From Erwinia billingiae Eb661 (GTDB taxonomy: Bacteria; Pseudomonadota; Gammaproteobacteria; Enterobacterales; Enterobacteriaceae), in the NCBI RefSeq assembly GCF_000196615.1, contig NC_014306.1, positions 3,968,001 through 4,032,000 on the forward strand: a DNA stretch of 64,000 bases, written 5' to 3'. Below, piece by piece: positions 21,001 through 29,578 of this stretch. The position numbers and the translations under genes were made by a program. Position 1 is the stretch's first letter; every line of letters begins with the position of its first letter. The notes under the pieces are model-generated. The model did no database searches. It was given only the letters and a program-made list of their open reading frames with translations, and was not told the origin of the DNA.

Positions 21001-21429
21001 CGGGCGATAGACCAGATACTGGTCAAATAAATCCGCCACGCGGGAAGCCAGCTGGAAGAGTTTGCGCTTGTCCTGGTCTTCGGTCAGATAGTGCTCTAAC
21101 AGCGTGAATTCGGGGCGTGTCAGCATCGCTGGCAGAATAGCCATCAGCTTCCAACTCATGCTGGCTTTATTAAAGGCACTCTCTTTAGGAATGCCCGGTA
21201 AAACGCGAACAAACATGTCCCAGATAAAGGTCGCCGGTAACGGGAAGGCGATGTTGGCCGCAATACCAAACTGCTCAGCCAGCGACATTTGTAGCCACTG
21301 CGCCATGCCAGGGCTTTGTACCAGCACCACTTCAGACTGAAAGGGATCGCGCAGGGGCTGGTTTTCAATCTGAAAAGCCGCCAGCGATTTCAGCAAGTCC
21401 AGCTGATTTGAGTGGTAAACGGTAAACAT
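18061..21429 (-). CDS. recC: Exonuclease V gamma chain RecC
   Basis: This is the Chi-recognition subunit of RecBCD, 1122 residues, identical in length to E. coli RecC. It has defunct helicase folds and keeps the long SIPFKVVCLLGMNDGVYPR and RRDDDRYLFLEA segments. The frame is open for 33 further codons upstream, but the ATG at 21429 follows AAGGAG at six bases and matches the family N-terminus (MFTVYHSN). It lies 159 bases upstream of ptrA and downstream of the ppd cluster. Confidence 0.97.
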   Translation of the reverse strand: MFTVYHSNQLDLLKSLAAFQIENQPLRDPFQSEVVLVQSPGMAQWLQMSLAEQFGIAANIAFPLPATFIWDMFVRVLPGIPKESAFNKASMSWKLMAILPAMLTRPEFTLLEHYLTEDQDKRKLFQLASRVADLFDQYLVYRPEWLNSWEKGQIIDGLGEAQQWQAPLWAALVEYTAELGQPEWHRANLYARFIRKLESSNERPPNLPDRVFICGISALPPVYLQALQALGRHIDIHLLFTNPCRHYWGDIQDYAFLAKLQSRHRQHFQRQSESPLFRQADASALFNDAGEQQLSNPLLASWGKLGRDNLFLLAQMECQEIDAFVDIEPTTLLQTVQRDLLELEDNAVIGLQQNEWETSTAKRRLDPADRSISLHLCHSPQREVEVLQDRLLQMMADDPSLSPREVIVMVADIDAYTPFIQAVFGNAPAGRYLPFAISDRRASQAHPALQAFISLLSLPDSRFTSEEVLALLDVPALANRFAIDEEGLKRLRRWVEESGIRWGLDDDTVRDLELPPTGQHTWQFGLTRMLLGYAMNSESGHWQGVLPYDESSGLIAELAGNLAELLTRLRHWRTLLNTTQPLEEWLPLCRTLLQDFFAGDADTEAALALIEEQWQQAINYGIQAQYQQAVPLSLLRDELASRLDQERISQRFLAGPINFCTLMPMRSIPFKVVCLLGMNDGVYPRTLPPLGFDLMSQQPKKGDRSRRDDDRYLFLEAINSAQQQLYISYIGRTIQDNSERFPSVLVSELVEYISQSFCLPEDQSLDVDKSAEAVIRHLHHLHSRMPFAAENFSPQAEFKSFAAEWLPAANASGVPHPAFMQPLPVLEIAELNFEQLVRFWRHPVRAFFSQRLGVSFIAEEAGLPDAEPFTLDNLSRYQVNTQLLNTLIDEQPSEPLYARQRASGNLPYGAYGELFWLEQQEEMAELANRVREQRAGAVSWEIALPIGGIQLNGWLPQVQDDGLLRWRPGHLNFTDGLSLWLEHLVYCTLGGQGESRMVGRKESQWRFPALPAEQAREWLGRYVEGYQQGMCSPLLLLPRTGGAWLEACYDEKAGQLLTDDGTQAKARIKLLQAWQGNMQIEGEGSDRYLARLFRTLDDEIVQQISHNAEIWLLPLLQMNDMQ

Positions 21430-21506
21430 GTCTGCTCCTTTTCCGGGATGTTGCTTTGCGCCAACACTGTAACCTGTCAGGGGCAGGTTGCAAATCGCCA
21501 GTCCCG

Positions 21507-21815
21507 TCACTCGGTGATATCGGGGCAACGCAGCAAGGTTAACTGCGCCTGACGTCCGAGCGGGCTGACCACCGACGCAGTTAATAGCGGACAGTTTGCT
21601 GGCCCCATCTGCTGCACCACGGCGCTCTGCCAGTTGGGTGGCTGATAGCCCTCGAAACGCTGTAAGGCATAGCGCCAGGCCTCACGTTGTTGTGCCTGCT
21701 GCTGGAACCCTTTGGCCAGCGCCAGCTGATACTGCAGTAAGGCCGTTAAGCTGCAGGCAAACAGCAGCAGCGCAACCAGGGTTTCCGGCAGGCTAAAGCC
21801 CAGCTGATTTTTCAT
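21507..21815 (-). CDS. ppdC: Prepilin peptidase-dependent protein C
   Basis: This is a small type IV pilin-like protein of 102 residues. The prepilin motif is visible at the N-terminus: short basic leader MKNQLG, then FSLPETLVALLLFACSLTAL with Glu at +5. Such minor pseudopilins prime type II secretion or pilus fibres; the PpdA-PpdB-YgdB-PpdC set can initiate the type II pseudopilus in E. coli. The start overlaps the end of ygdB by 23 bases. A GspI-like role is possible. Confidence 0.88.
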   Translation of the reverse strand: MKNQLGFSLPETLVALLLFACSLTALLQYQLALAKGFQQQAQQREAWRYALQRFEGYQPPNWQSAVVQQMGPANCPLLTASVVSPLGRQAQLTLLRCPDITE

Positions 21816-22236
21816 CGGGATAGCATCCTTCTTCCTCTGCCAGCGGGCAGTAATCAAGCCAGCCGTGGGGCAGCGGTTTGAGGCTCATCGCCCCCGGTCG
21901 TGCTACCCACTGATACTGGGCAATAGTGCCTGGCCCGCTGTCGCCCATTAACAGCTCGCGCTGGTCATTAACAGTCAGCAGGCAACTTCGCCAGCCGCTG
22001 GCGTTTTCCCGCTGACATTGCCATTCCGGCGAGACCGGCCACCGTTGTCGGGCTCCCCAACTCAACGCCGAGCTGGCCTGCACCCTTTGTTGCAGGAACT
22101 GCCGTTCATCATTGACCCGGCTCAGCCCGCCATCCAACTGCTTGCGCGTGGCATTGAGCAAGGCCGCCGATAACGCCAGCAGGATAATCACCATAATCAA
22201 CGCGCCGCCGCCCTGCTGCTTTGGTAAATCAGTCAT
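21793..22236 (-). CDS. ygdB: Minor pseudopilin-like protein YgdB
   Basis: This is a 147-residue protein with a short N-terminal segment (MTDLPKQQGGGALIM) followed by a hydrophobic helix, like the GspK/PilX-type minor pilins, which lack the +5 Glu. Cysteine pairs near the C-terminus (DYCPLAEEEGC) match E. coli YgdB (DFCPLKERALC). The open frame extends 51 codons further upstream into ppdB, but the ATG at 22236 overlaps the ppdB stop as ATGA and is preferred. It is the third gene of the ppdA-ppdB-ygdB-ppdC operon. Confidence 0.85.
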   Translation of the reverse strand: MTDLPKQQGGGALIMVIILLALSAALLNATRKQLDGGLSRVNDERQFLQQRVQASSALSWGARQRWPVSPEWQCQRENASGWRSCLLTVNDQRELLMGDSGPGTIAQYQWVARPGAMSLKPLPHGWLDYCPLAEEEGCYPDEKSAGL

Positions 22237-22775
22237 AGATTGGCCGGGGTCAACCAACGCTCCACCGTCAGCCGAACGGAGGGAAAGGCTTTGGCGAAGG
22301 CGGTGATCGCCAGACGGATCTGGCGATCGACCTGGGTTGCCCGGAACGACTCGATGGTCACGGTGCGGGGGTCGTTTAGCCTTTCCCAACCGCCACCGTC
22401 ACACCGATCGACGCCCCGCTGCGTTTCCAGACTGCCGTCACGCCAACGGTAGCCATAGAAATCACTGTCGCTGCTTTCCACGCCTTCCCATTTGCCGTTA
22501 CTGTTTTCATCCCAACGCACCAACAGGCAGTGGCCATCAGCGCCGAGAGTCAGCCCCTGTCCGCGACATTCTCCCCGGCAATATCCAGCCCGGAGCACCG
22601 ATTTTTCCAGGGTGAACATCATCAACTGCAATTCCTCCTGCAATTGAAAGCGCATCAGGGTTTGCAGATTGTTGCGTTGCAGCACCGGAAGCAGCCTGGC
22701 GGCGCTAAGCAACAGCACGCTACTGATGGCCAGCGCAACCAGCATTTCTGCCAGGCTGAATCCCGTCTGCTTCAC
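22233..22775 (-). CDS. ppdB: Prepilin peptidase-dependent protein B
   Basis: This is a minor pseudopilin of 180 residues. The leader MKQTG is followed by FSLAEMLVALAISSVLLLSA, a class III prepilin signal with Phe+1 and Glu+5. It resembles GspJ-type pseudopilins. The start codon is GTG and overlaps the ppdA stop (GTGA), so translation is probably coupled. Several cysteines (CRGEC, GHC, DRC) may form disulfides in the periplasm. Confidence 0.88.
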   Translation of the reverse strand: MKQTGFSLAEMLVALAISSVLLLSAARLLPVLQRNNLQTLMRFQLQEELQLMMFTLEKSVLRAGYCRGECRGQGLTLGADGHCLLVRWDENSNGKWEGVESSDSDFYGYRWRDGSLETQRGVDRCDGGGWERLNDPRTVTIESFRATQVDRQIRLAITAFAKAFPSVRLTVERWLTPANL

Positions 22776-23221
22776 AGGCAGTTATCCTCACATATCCGCA
22801 CCCGTCCTCGTGACGACACCACCACATGCCGTTCACCGGCTTCCCCGGCGAGGACAATGCGGCCGGGACGGGCAACATTATTGCGGCCATAAAAGCCCAT
22901 TTCCTCGGTCAGTGAACGCAAGCCGACCTCCGGCCAGGGTGCGGGAAACAGGCTGCGTGAGGCTTTGCCGCAGGGTTGCAGCGGGCCGCTGCCCACGCAC
23001 CAGGCTGCCCCAGTGCGTCGCCAAAGTATCCGTGCGGCGTTGTGCTCATTCGCCTCGCTGCGCAACCGCAACAGGAAATGCTGGAGCTGGCGCGCGCTGT
23101 CATTCAGCCGTTGCAATTGCTGCCAGCTTTGCCAGCTGCTCATGGCACCGAGCGTCAGGATACTGGCAATCACCATGACGATTAACAGCTCGGCTAAGGT
23201 AAATCCGCTCATCGTTTTCAT
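22772..23221 (-). CDS. ppdA: Prepilin peptidase-dependent protein A
   Basis: This is a pseudopilin of 149 residues resembling GspH. It has the N-terminal prepilin signal MKTMSG-FTLAELLIVMVIAS with Glu at +5 and a C-terminal domain ending in a cysteine pair (CEDNC). The frame is open far upstream, but the ATG at 23221 puts the prepilin signal at the start. No prepilin peptidase or assembly ATPase is in the window, so the set must depend on genes elsewhere. It is the first gene of the four-gene pseudopilin operon. Confidence 0.88.
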   Translation of the reverse strand: MKTMSGFTLAELLIVMVIASILTLGAMSSWQSWQQLQRLNDSARQLQHFLLRLRSEANEHNAARILWRRTGAAWCVGSGPLQPCGKASRSLFPAPWPEVGLRSLTEEMGFYGRNNVARPGRIVLAGEAGERHVVVSSRGRVRICEDNCL

Positions 23222-23469
23222 CGCTGTATTGTGCTTTTTACCCCACATCAATCCAGCGGCAATCCGGCAAAGCACGCGGCGTTTTCCAACAAGAATTTGG
23301 CGTTGCAGCATAAGGACAAAGTATTTGCGGGGGCTCTCGTAAAATGATTTGCTGGACGGCGAAGCGAATACAACAGGGATTGCCTGGCTCCAACGGCTAT
23401 CCTCTGCTCGAAGACCGTTTTGCCTGTTTTCCTGTGGCTTAAACCTGAGGAGAGAATAAAAGGAAGGAC

Positions 23470-23491
23470 AGGAGCGGAGGGTTCCGCTCCT
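23470..23491 (-). terminator. Hairpin downstream of thyA
   Basis: A 9-bp stem AGGAGCGGA/TCCGCTCCT with a GGGT loop lies eight bases after the thyA stop. The following U content is modest (GTCCTTCCTTTTATT), so termination may be partial and allow read-through toward ppdA. Confidence 0.5.
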
Positions 23492-23498
23492 GCTTAAC

Positions 23499-24293
23499 TC
23501 AGATAGCGACCGGCGCCTTGATAGGCGGATGCGGGTCGTAGCCTTCAATCTCGAAATCTTCAAAACGGTAATCAAACAGCGAAGCAGGCTTGCGCTTAAT
23601 CACCAGTTTTGGCAACGGACGAGGTTCACGCGTCAGCTGCAGATGGGTCTGCTCGAGGTGGTTGCTGTAAAGGTGCGTGTCGCCGCCGGTCCAGACAAAA
23701 TCCCCGACCTCCAGGTCACACTGCTGCGCAACCATATGCACCAGCAACGCATAGCTGGCGATATTGAACGGCAGGCCAAGGAAGATATCGCAGGAGCGTT
23801 GATACAGCTGGCAGGAGAGCTTGCCATTCGCCACATAGAACTGGAAGAACGCATGGCAAGGTGCCAGCGCCATCTTATCCAGCTCGCCGACGTTCCAGGC
23901 TGACACGATGATGCGGCGGGAATCCGGGTCGCTTTTTAACTGTTGCAACACGTTGGTCAGCTGATCGATCTCACGACCGTCGGCTGCGCCCCAGCTACGC
24001 CACTGTTTGCCATACACCGGGCCCAGGTCGCCGTTTTCATCGGCCCATTCGTCCCAGATGGTGACTTTGTTCTCTTGCAGATAAGCGGTGTTGGTATCCC
24101 CATTGAGGAACCACAGCAGCTCATGCACGATTGAACGCAAATGACATTTCTTGGTGGTGACCAGCGGGAAACCATCCTGCAGATTGAAGCGCATCTGATG
24201 GCCAAAAATCGACAGCGTGCCGGTTCCGGTACGGTCATCCTTCGGCGTGCCCTCTTCCAGCACTTTTCGCATTAAATCCAGATACTGTTTCAT
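23499..24293 (-). CDS. thyA: Thymidylate synthase
   Basis: The 264-residue enzyme methylates dUMP to dTMP with methylene-tetrahydrofolate. The catalytic cysteine is Cys146 ([13 protein letters not shown]). The folate- and nucleotide-binding segments ([23 protein letters not shown]) are intact. The length equals that of E. coli. The start overlaps the lgt stop by four bases (ATGA), the same arrangement as in E. coli. Confidence 0.98.
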   Translation of the reverse strand: MKQYLDLMRKVLEEGTPKDDRTGTGTLSIFGHQMRFNLQDGFPLVTTKKCHLRSIVHELLWFLNGDTNTAYLQENKVTIWDEWADENGDLGPVYGKQWRSWGAADGREIDQLTNVLQQLKSDPDSRRIIVSAWNVGELDKMALAPCHAFFQFYVANGKLSCQLYQRSCDIFLGLPFNIASYALLVHMVAQQCDLEVGDFVWTGGDTHLYSNHLEQTHLQLTREPRPLPKLVIKRKPASLFDYRFEDFEIEGYDPHPPIKAPVAI

Positions 24294-25171
24294 TTTGCCC
24301 CACGTACTTGCTGCGCGCCCTGACGGCGGTAGGCCCAGACCATCATGATCACGCCGGCCAGAATCATCGGAATAGACAGGATCTGCCCCATGCTGATGGC
24401 GTTATCGAACAGGCCCAGCTGCGCATCCGGCTGGCGGAAGAACTCAACGATGATCCGGAACGCGCCGTAACCGATCAGGAACAGGCCGGAGACCGCGCCC
24501 ATCGGACGGTTTTTACGGATAAAGACGTTAAGAATGATAAACAGCACCACGCCTTCCAGCAGCAGCTCGTAAACCTGCGAAGGGTGACGCGGCAGCACGC
24601 CGTAGGTCGCCAGCAGTGACTGCCATTCCGGGTGAGTGGCTGCCAGCGCAACGTCTTCGCTGCGCGAGCCTGGGAACAGCATTGCCCACGGCAAGTCCGG
24701 TGCCACACGGCCCCACAGCTCACCGTTGATAAAGTTGCCTAAGCGCCCGGCACCCAGACCAAACGGGATCAGAGGCGCAATAAAATCAGCCACCTGGAAG
24801 AAGTTACGTTTGGTGCGACGCGCGAACCACAGCATCACGCAGATCACGCCGATCAGGCCGCCGTGGAATGACATGCCGCCATCCCAGACTTTGAACAGGT
24901 ACAGCGGATTGTCGAGGAACAACGGCATGTTGTAGAACAACACGTAGCCGATACGCCCACCGAGGAACACGCCGAGGAAGCCTGCATACAGCAGGTTTTC
25001 AACTTCTTCTTTTTTCCAGCCACTGCCAGGCTTGTTGGCGCGACGCACGGCCAGCCACATGGCAAATACAAAGCCAACAAGGTACATCAAACCGTACCAG
25101 TGCAGGGAAATTGGCCCGATGGAGAATATTATCGGGTCAAATTGAGGGAAAGCCAGATAGCCGTTATTCAT
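24290..25171 (-). CDS. lgt: Phosphatidylglycerol-prolipoprotein diacylglyceryl transferase
   Basis: This is an inner-membrane enzyme of 293 residues with about seven transmembrane segments. It attaches diacylglycerol to the lipobox cysteine of prolipoproteins. The signature [14 protein letters not shown] and the HGGLIG motif are present. It is the first gene of the lgt-thyA pair. The several lipoproteins in this window (MltA, YgdI, YgdR, the efflux adaptor and outer-membrane factors) would be substrates. Confidence 0.97.
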   Translation of the reverse strand: MNNGYLAFPQFDPIIFSIGPISLHWYGLMYLVGFVFAMWLAVRRANKPGSGWKKEEVENLLYAGFLGVFLGGRIGYVLFYNMPLFLDNPLYLFKVWDGGMSFHGGLIGVICVMLWFARRTKRNFFQVADFIAPLIPFGLGAGRLGNFINGELWGRVAPDLPWAMLFPGSRSEDVALAATHPEWQSLLATYGVLPRHPSQVYELLLEGVVLFIILNVFIRKNRPMGAVSGLFLIGYGAFRIIVEFFRQPDAQLGLFDNAISMGQILSIPMILAGVIMMVWAYRRQGAQQVRGAK

Positions 25172-25314
25172 CTTTCACCATTGTTAAAGTCTGTCCTGAC
25201 CTGCAGGCGACGGAATAAGTAAACCAGTGCGCGCGGGGCGCTGCATTAAGGCGCGCATAATAGCACAGCCCGAATTGTTGCGATCTCGCGGAACTGTAAA
25301 CTTTGTTAAGAGAT

Positions 25315-27561
25315 TCAGCGCCCGCCGCGGATCAGCCCGCCAAGGCCACGTCGCTCCATAAAGGCGGCAACCAGGTGGCGGACGTCGCTGGCCAGCATCG
25401 CGTCAAGCGCGCGGTTGGCCAGCGCGTGGGCTTCTTCGTAATCAATGTGTTGCAGCAGGTATTTTACCCTCGCCACGTTACGGCCGTTCATGCTCAGGTG
25501 GTGATAACCCAGGCCAATCAGCACCGCCACGCAGATCGGATCACCCGCCATCTCGCCGCACAGGCAGAGCTCAACGCCCGCCTTTTCGGCTTCCAGCGCA
25601 ATGGTTTTCAAACCGCGCAGCACCGCCGGATGCAGGCTGTCGTACAGATTGGCGACCCGCGTATTGTTGCGGTCGACCGCCAGTAAGTACTGGGTAAGAT
25701 CGTTGGTGCCGACCGACACAAAATCGACGCGGCCGGTCAGATGCCCGATCATAAAGATCATCGATGGCACTTCGATCATTACCCCGATGCGCGGTTTCGG
25801 GATGGTGTAACCCAGCATCTCTTCGACTTCGCGCCCGGCACGATCGATCAGCCGTTTGGCTTCATCAATTTCATCGATGCTGGTGATCATCGGCAGCAGA
25901 ATGCTGAGGTTATCGCTGGCGACGTTGGCGCGCAGCATGGCGCGAACCTGCACGAGGAAAATTTCCGGCTGATCCAGCGTCAGGCGAATGCCGCGCCAGC
26001 CGAGGCACGGGTTTTCCTCACTGATCGGCATATACGGCAGCTGTTTATCTGCGCCGATATCCAGGGTGCGCAGCGTCACCGGCTTGTCGAGGAACAGCTG
26101 CAGCATGCCCTGATACTGCGCGACCTGCTCCTCTTCTGAAGGGAAGCCGTTTTGCAGCATAAAAGGAATTTCAGTGCGGTACAGACCGACACCATCCACC
26201 CAGCTTCCCAGCGCTTTTTCATGTTCAGCGCTCAGACCGGCATTCAGCATCACCTTCACCGGCTGACCGCTTTTCAGCGTGGCGGGCTGTTCAACGACAT
26301 TTTCGGCCAGCTTGCTGAGTTCATTTTCTTCGCTGATCAGCTTCTGGTATTCCTGTACCAGTACCGGTTCAGGATCCACCAGCAGCTCACCGCGATAGCC
26401 GTCAACGATCAGCAGCCTGCCATTCATCAACTCGGGCTGAATATCCGCGCCCATCACCGTTGGAATGCCCATCGCGCGCACCATAATGGCGGCGTGTGAG
26501 TTGGCGGCACCGTCCCTGACCACCACACCCGCTAAACGGTCGTGCGGCAGCTCGGCCAGCGTGGTGGCGGTGAGTTCATCGGCCACCAGCACAAACTTTT
26601 CTGGCCAGGTACTGGTGCTCTGCACGCTGTCATCGAGGTGGAACAGTAGGCGCTGTCCCAGCACCCGCAGATCGCCCGAACGCTCACGCAGATAGCTGTC
26701 CTGCAGGCTGGCAAACTGTGCAGCAAACTTCTCAATGACTTTTTTAACGGCCCACTCAGCCACTGAACCGGCGTCAATCTCCGCATAGAGATCTTTCTTC
26801 AGCCGGTTGTCGCTGAGTAAGTGGGAATAGAGGTCGAAGATTGCCGCGCTTTCTTTGTGCACGCTGGCGGTAAAGCGTTTGCTGTAGCGACGGAATTCGC
26901 TGGAGGCTTCATCCATCGCCAGAGAGAGGCGCTCACGTTCGCGGTGCGTATCCAGCGTGGACGCGGCAAACACCAGGTCCAGCGAAGGCTGCGTGGTGTC
27001 CACCCACCCTTCCGCCACCGCCACGCCTGGGGATGCGGCCAGCGCACGAATGCGGGTCTGGCGGTACTGACCAAACAGGGCGTTGAGCTGTGACTGCGAC
27101 AGAATGGTCGCCATCTGCGTGGCCAGCGTGACGAGGAAAGACTCTTCGCTCTCGTCAAACTGACGGTGTTCGCGCTGCTGAACCACCAAAACGCCTAACA
27201 GCTGGCGTCGGCTGATGATCGGCACGCCGAGGAACGAGCGGAAACGCTCTTCTTTTACGGAAGGAACATATTTGAAGCTGGGATGACTTTGCGCGTCAGC
27301 CAGGTTGATTGGCTCAGCCAGCCGGCCCACCAGCCCGACGATCCCTTCGTCAAAGGCCAGTGCGACGGTACGACCACGCGGCTTTTTTAAGCCACGGGTC
27401 GCCATCAGGTAATAGCAGCGGCGGTCGTGATCGGCCAGATACACCGAACAGACTTCGGTATCCATTGCCAGGCAGATCTCATTGACCAGGATATCAAGCG
27501 CCTCGGTTAACCGGGGCGCACCTGCCACTTTTTCAACTATTTCGCGCAGCTGTGTGAGCAT
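25315..27561 (-). CDS. ptsP: Nitrogen-PTS enzyme I (EI-Ntr)
   Basis: This 748-residue protein has an N-terminal GAF domain (about 1-160) followed by the PEP-utilising enzyme I modules. The phosphorylated histidine is His356 in DGAANSHAAIMVRA, and the C-terminal PEP-binding domain contains GTNDLTQYLLAVDRN and ELCLCGEMAGDP. It starts the PEP to EI-Ntr to NPr to IIA-Ntr relay that senses nitrogen status (glutamine and oxoglutarate act on the GAF domain). It lies 12 bases downstream of rppH in one operon. Confidence 0.97.
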   Translation of the reverse strand: MLTQLREIVEKVAGAPRLTEALDILVNEICLAMDTEVCSVYLADHDRRCYYLMATRGLKKPRGRTVALAFDEGIVGLVGRLAEPINLADAQSHPSFKYVPSVKEERFRSFLGVPIISRRQLLGVLVVQQREHRQFDESEESFLVTLATQMATILSQSQLNALFGQYRQTRIRALAASPGVAVAEGWVDTTQPSLDLVFAASTLDTHRERERLSLAMDEASSEFRRYSKRFTASVHKESAAIFDLYSHLLSDNRLKKDLYAEIDAGSVAEWAVKKVIEKFAAQFASLQDSYLRERSGDLRVLGQRLLFHLDDSVQSTSTWPEKFVLVADELTATTLAELPHDRLAGVVVRDGAANSHAAIMVRAMGIPTVMGADIQPELMNGRLLIVDGYRGELLVDPEPVLVQEYQKLISEENELSKLAENVVEQPATLKSGQPVKVMLNAGLSAEHEKALGSWVDGVGLYRTEIPFMLQNGFPSEEEQVAQYQGMLQLFLDKPVTLRTLDIGADKQLPYMPISEENPCLGWRGIRLTLDQPEIFLVQVRAMLRANVASDNLSILLPMITSIDEIDEAKRLIDRAGREVEEMLGYTIPKPRIGVMIEVPSMIFMIGHLTGRVDFVSVGTNDLTQYLLAVDRNNTRVANLYDSLHPAVLRGLKTIALEAEKAGVELCLCGEMAGDPICVAVLIGLGYHHLSMNGRNVARVKYLLQHIDYEEAHALANRALDAMLASDVRHLVAAFMERRGLGGLIRGGR

Positions 27562-27573
27562 AATCTACGTGGC

Positions 27574-28101
27574 TTAACCTCTCTTCCGTCGATAAGCGGG
27601 CATATTTCGCTGTACGGTCGTCTCCTGCAGTGGCATGACCACGCTGGCGAACTCTTTCATCACGCGGCGATAAACGTCGCGTTTAAACGAGACCACCTGA
27701 CGAACCGGATACCAGAAACTGACCCAACGCCAGCCGTCAAATTCCGGCGTGCTGCTGGTCTGCATATTGATATCTGCGTCATTGCACATTAACTGCAAAA
27801 GAAACCATTTTTGTTTCTGGCCGATACAAACCGGCTTTGTGTCCCAACGCACCAAACGTTTTGGCAACTTGTAGCGTAACCAGTTTCGGGTAGAGGCAAG
27901 GATGCGCACATCTTTGCGGTGCAAACCGACTTCCTCGAACAGTTCCCGGTACATCGCCTGCTCCGCAGTTTCACCCGCATTGATCCCACCCTGGGGAAAC
28001 TGCCAGGAGTGCTGGCCAAAACGTCTGGCCCACAACACTTGTCCCTGCCTGTTACAAATTACGATACCAACATTCGGGCGGTAGCCATCATCATCGATCA
28101 C
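27574..28101 (-). CDS. rppH: RNA pyrophosphohydrolase RppH
   Basis: This Nudix hydrolase of 175 residues removes pyrophosphate from the 5' end of mRNA and so starts RNase E-dependent decay. The Nudix box occupies residues 38-60 (GGINAGE, then REL and FEEVGL) with the metal-binding glutamates Glu53, Glu56 and Glu57. The length and N-terminus [14 protein letters not shown] match E. coli. It is followed by ptsP. Confidence 0.97.
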   Translation of the reverse strand: MIDDDGYRPNVGIVICNRQGQVLWARRFGQHSWQFPQGGINAGETAEQAMYRELFEEVGLHRKDVRILASTRNWLRYKLPKRLVRWDTKPVCIGQKQKWFLLQLMCNDADINMQTSSTPEFDGWRWVSFWYPVRQVVSFKRDVYRRVMKEFASVVMPLQETTVQRNMPAYRRKRG

Positions 28102-28269
28102 TGGACTACCTCAAACTAAAACTCGGATGTTCTGATTGTTTCATACTCCTTACAGGTGGTAAACCACTGCTTTACGCCCTCAGCACGTGGCTGACGCGGG
28201 ATAACTCACAGTTTTGCACCAAGTTATAAACAGAGACCGGCCAGAAAGCGCGATCTTATTCACGTTTTC

Positions 28270-28594
28270 TGTGGATAGCTTTGTGCAGAACTCCCTTAAC
28301 GGTTGGGGAAAACTTTTTGACGCCCAATCGGCTCCCGATTTTACCGGCTGATTAACTGATTCTAAAACCTCGGAATTATCCTGATTTCCACCGAAAAATG
28401 CCTCACGTCATCCTGCTGTCACAGAGGGATATTCAGTGACTGGTGAAAGATCGAACACCCGCGTTTTTATCCACAGGATATGCCGCTCACTTAAGCATAA
28501 ATCGTGCAAAAAGTGGCAAAACAGCCACAGTCAAGGCTGTAAATCGAAACAGTGTTCGCGTAAAAGACGAGTTATCCCATTTTTCTGTGGATAA
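28270..28594. other. DARS2-like DnaA-box cluster between rppH and mutH
   Basis: The 687-base gap between rppH and mutH has no convincing gene. It holds a DnaA-box set. Three boxes are close together: TGTGGATAG (28270-28278), TGTGCAGAA (28282-28290) and TGGGGAAAA (28304-28312), each one mismatch from consensus and in the same orientation. Two more are perfect and in opposite orientations: TTATCCACA (28467-28475) and TGTGGATAA (28586-28594). In E. coli the DnaA-reactivating sequence DARS2 lies in this same rppH-mutH gap, with a three-box core plus outer boxes; it promotes ADP-to-ATP exchange on DnaA. The match in place and layout supports a functional homologue. I did not locate convincing IHF or Fis sites by eye. 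An extended -10 (TG at 28697, TATTAT at 28700-28705) may serve mutH. Confidence 0.75.
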
Positions 28595-28788
28595 CAGGGG
28601 GGGTGATCCTGTTCATTGTCGGTGACAAGTCGGGCATAACCTTTTGCCCTTCCCTTTTTTACCGGGGATGGCGGGGTAAAAAATCATGATTTATCATGCT
28701 ATTATTCCTGTTTTGCACAATCCGCTTTGCCTTAATTTTCCCTGTGCAAAAGAGTGGTGATTTTTTGAACGGCAACAGAGAGTTATCC

Positions 28789-29475
28789 ATGAGTTCTGAA
28801 TTTATTCCGCTAACGCCGCCAGAAAACGAAACCGTGCTGCTGGATCGTGCCCAACAGCTGGCAGGCTTTACGCTGGGTGAACTGGCGGCAAGAGCCGGTC
28901 TGAAGATCCCGCAGGATCTGCGTCGGGATAAAGGCTGGGTCGGAATGTTACTGGAACGCTACCTGGGAGCCAGTGCCGGCAGCAAGCCCGAGCAGGATTT
29001 TGCCGAGATTGGTGTGGAGTTGAAAACCATCCCGATAGACGCGCTGGGTCGCCCACTGGAAACCACCTTCGTCTGCGTCGCGCCACTGACCGGCAACAGC
29101 GGCGTCACCTGGCAGACCAGCCATGTGCGGCACAAACTGGCCAGAGTTTTATGGGTTCCCGTTGAGGGTGACCGGGCGATCCCGCTGGCTGAGCGTCGGG
29201 TGGGTGCGCCGCTGTTGTGGAGTGCCAGTGAGGAAGAGGAAGCGCTGTTGCAGCGCGACTGGGAAGAGCTGATGGATATGATTGTGTTAGGGCAGGTCGA
29301 AAAGATCACCGCCCGCCACGGTGAAGTGCTGCAAATCCGCCCCAAAGCCGCCAACAGCAAAGCGCTGACCGAAGGGATTGGCACTAACGGCCAGCCGATT
29401 ATGACCTTACCGCGCGGTTTTTATCTGAAGAAAAGCTTCACCGGTCCCCTGCTGGCCCGCCATTTTTTATTGTAA
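28789..29475 (+). CDS. mutH: DNA mismatch repair endonuclease MutH
   Basis: This 228-residue endonuclease nicks the unmethylated strand at hemimethylated GATC after activation by MutL. The catalytic residues Asp70, Glu77 and Lys79 ([13 protein letters not shown]) have the E. coli numbering. The frame is open 31 codons further upstream, but the ATG at 28789 gives the family N-terminus ([14 protein letters not shown]). It is monocistronic and follows the DnaA-box cluster. Confidence 0.97.
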   Translation: MSSEFIPLTPPENETVLLDRAQQLAGFTLGELAARAGLKIPQDLRRDKGWVGMLLERYLGASAGSKPEQDFAEIGVELKTIPIDALGRPLETTFVCVAPLTGNSGVTWQTSHVRHKLARVLWVPVEGDRAIPLAERRVGAPLLWSASEEEEALLQRDWEELMDMIVLGQVEKITARHGEVLQIRPKAANSKALTEGIGTNGQPIMTLPRGFYLKKSFTGPLLARHFLL

Positions 29476-29578
29476 TCCGACGGGCTGACCGCCCCAGATA
29501 AAAGGAAAGCAGGATAGCGGCGCGACCACGGGTTGCGTATACTCCTCGTTTACTTTTCGTTTAGGAAGCAAAGTTAGC

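Noticed and set aside
28443..28625. ORF of 60 codons between rppH and mutH
   Set aside because: It lies inside the DnaA-box cluster, has no ribosome-binding site and no family resemblance.
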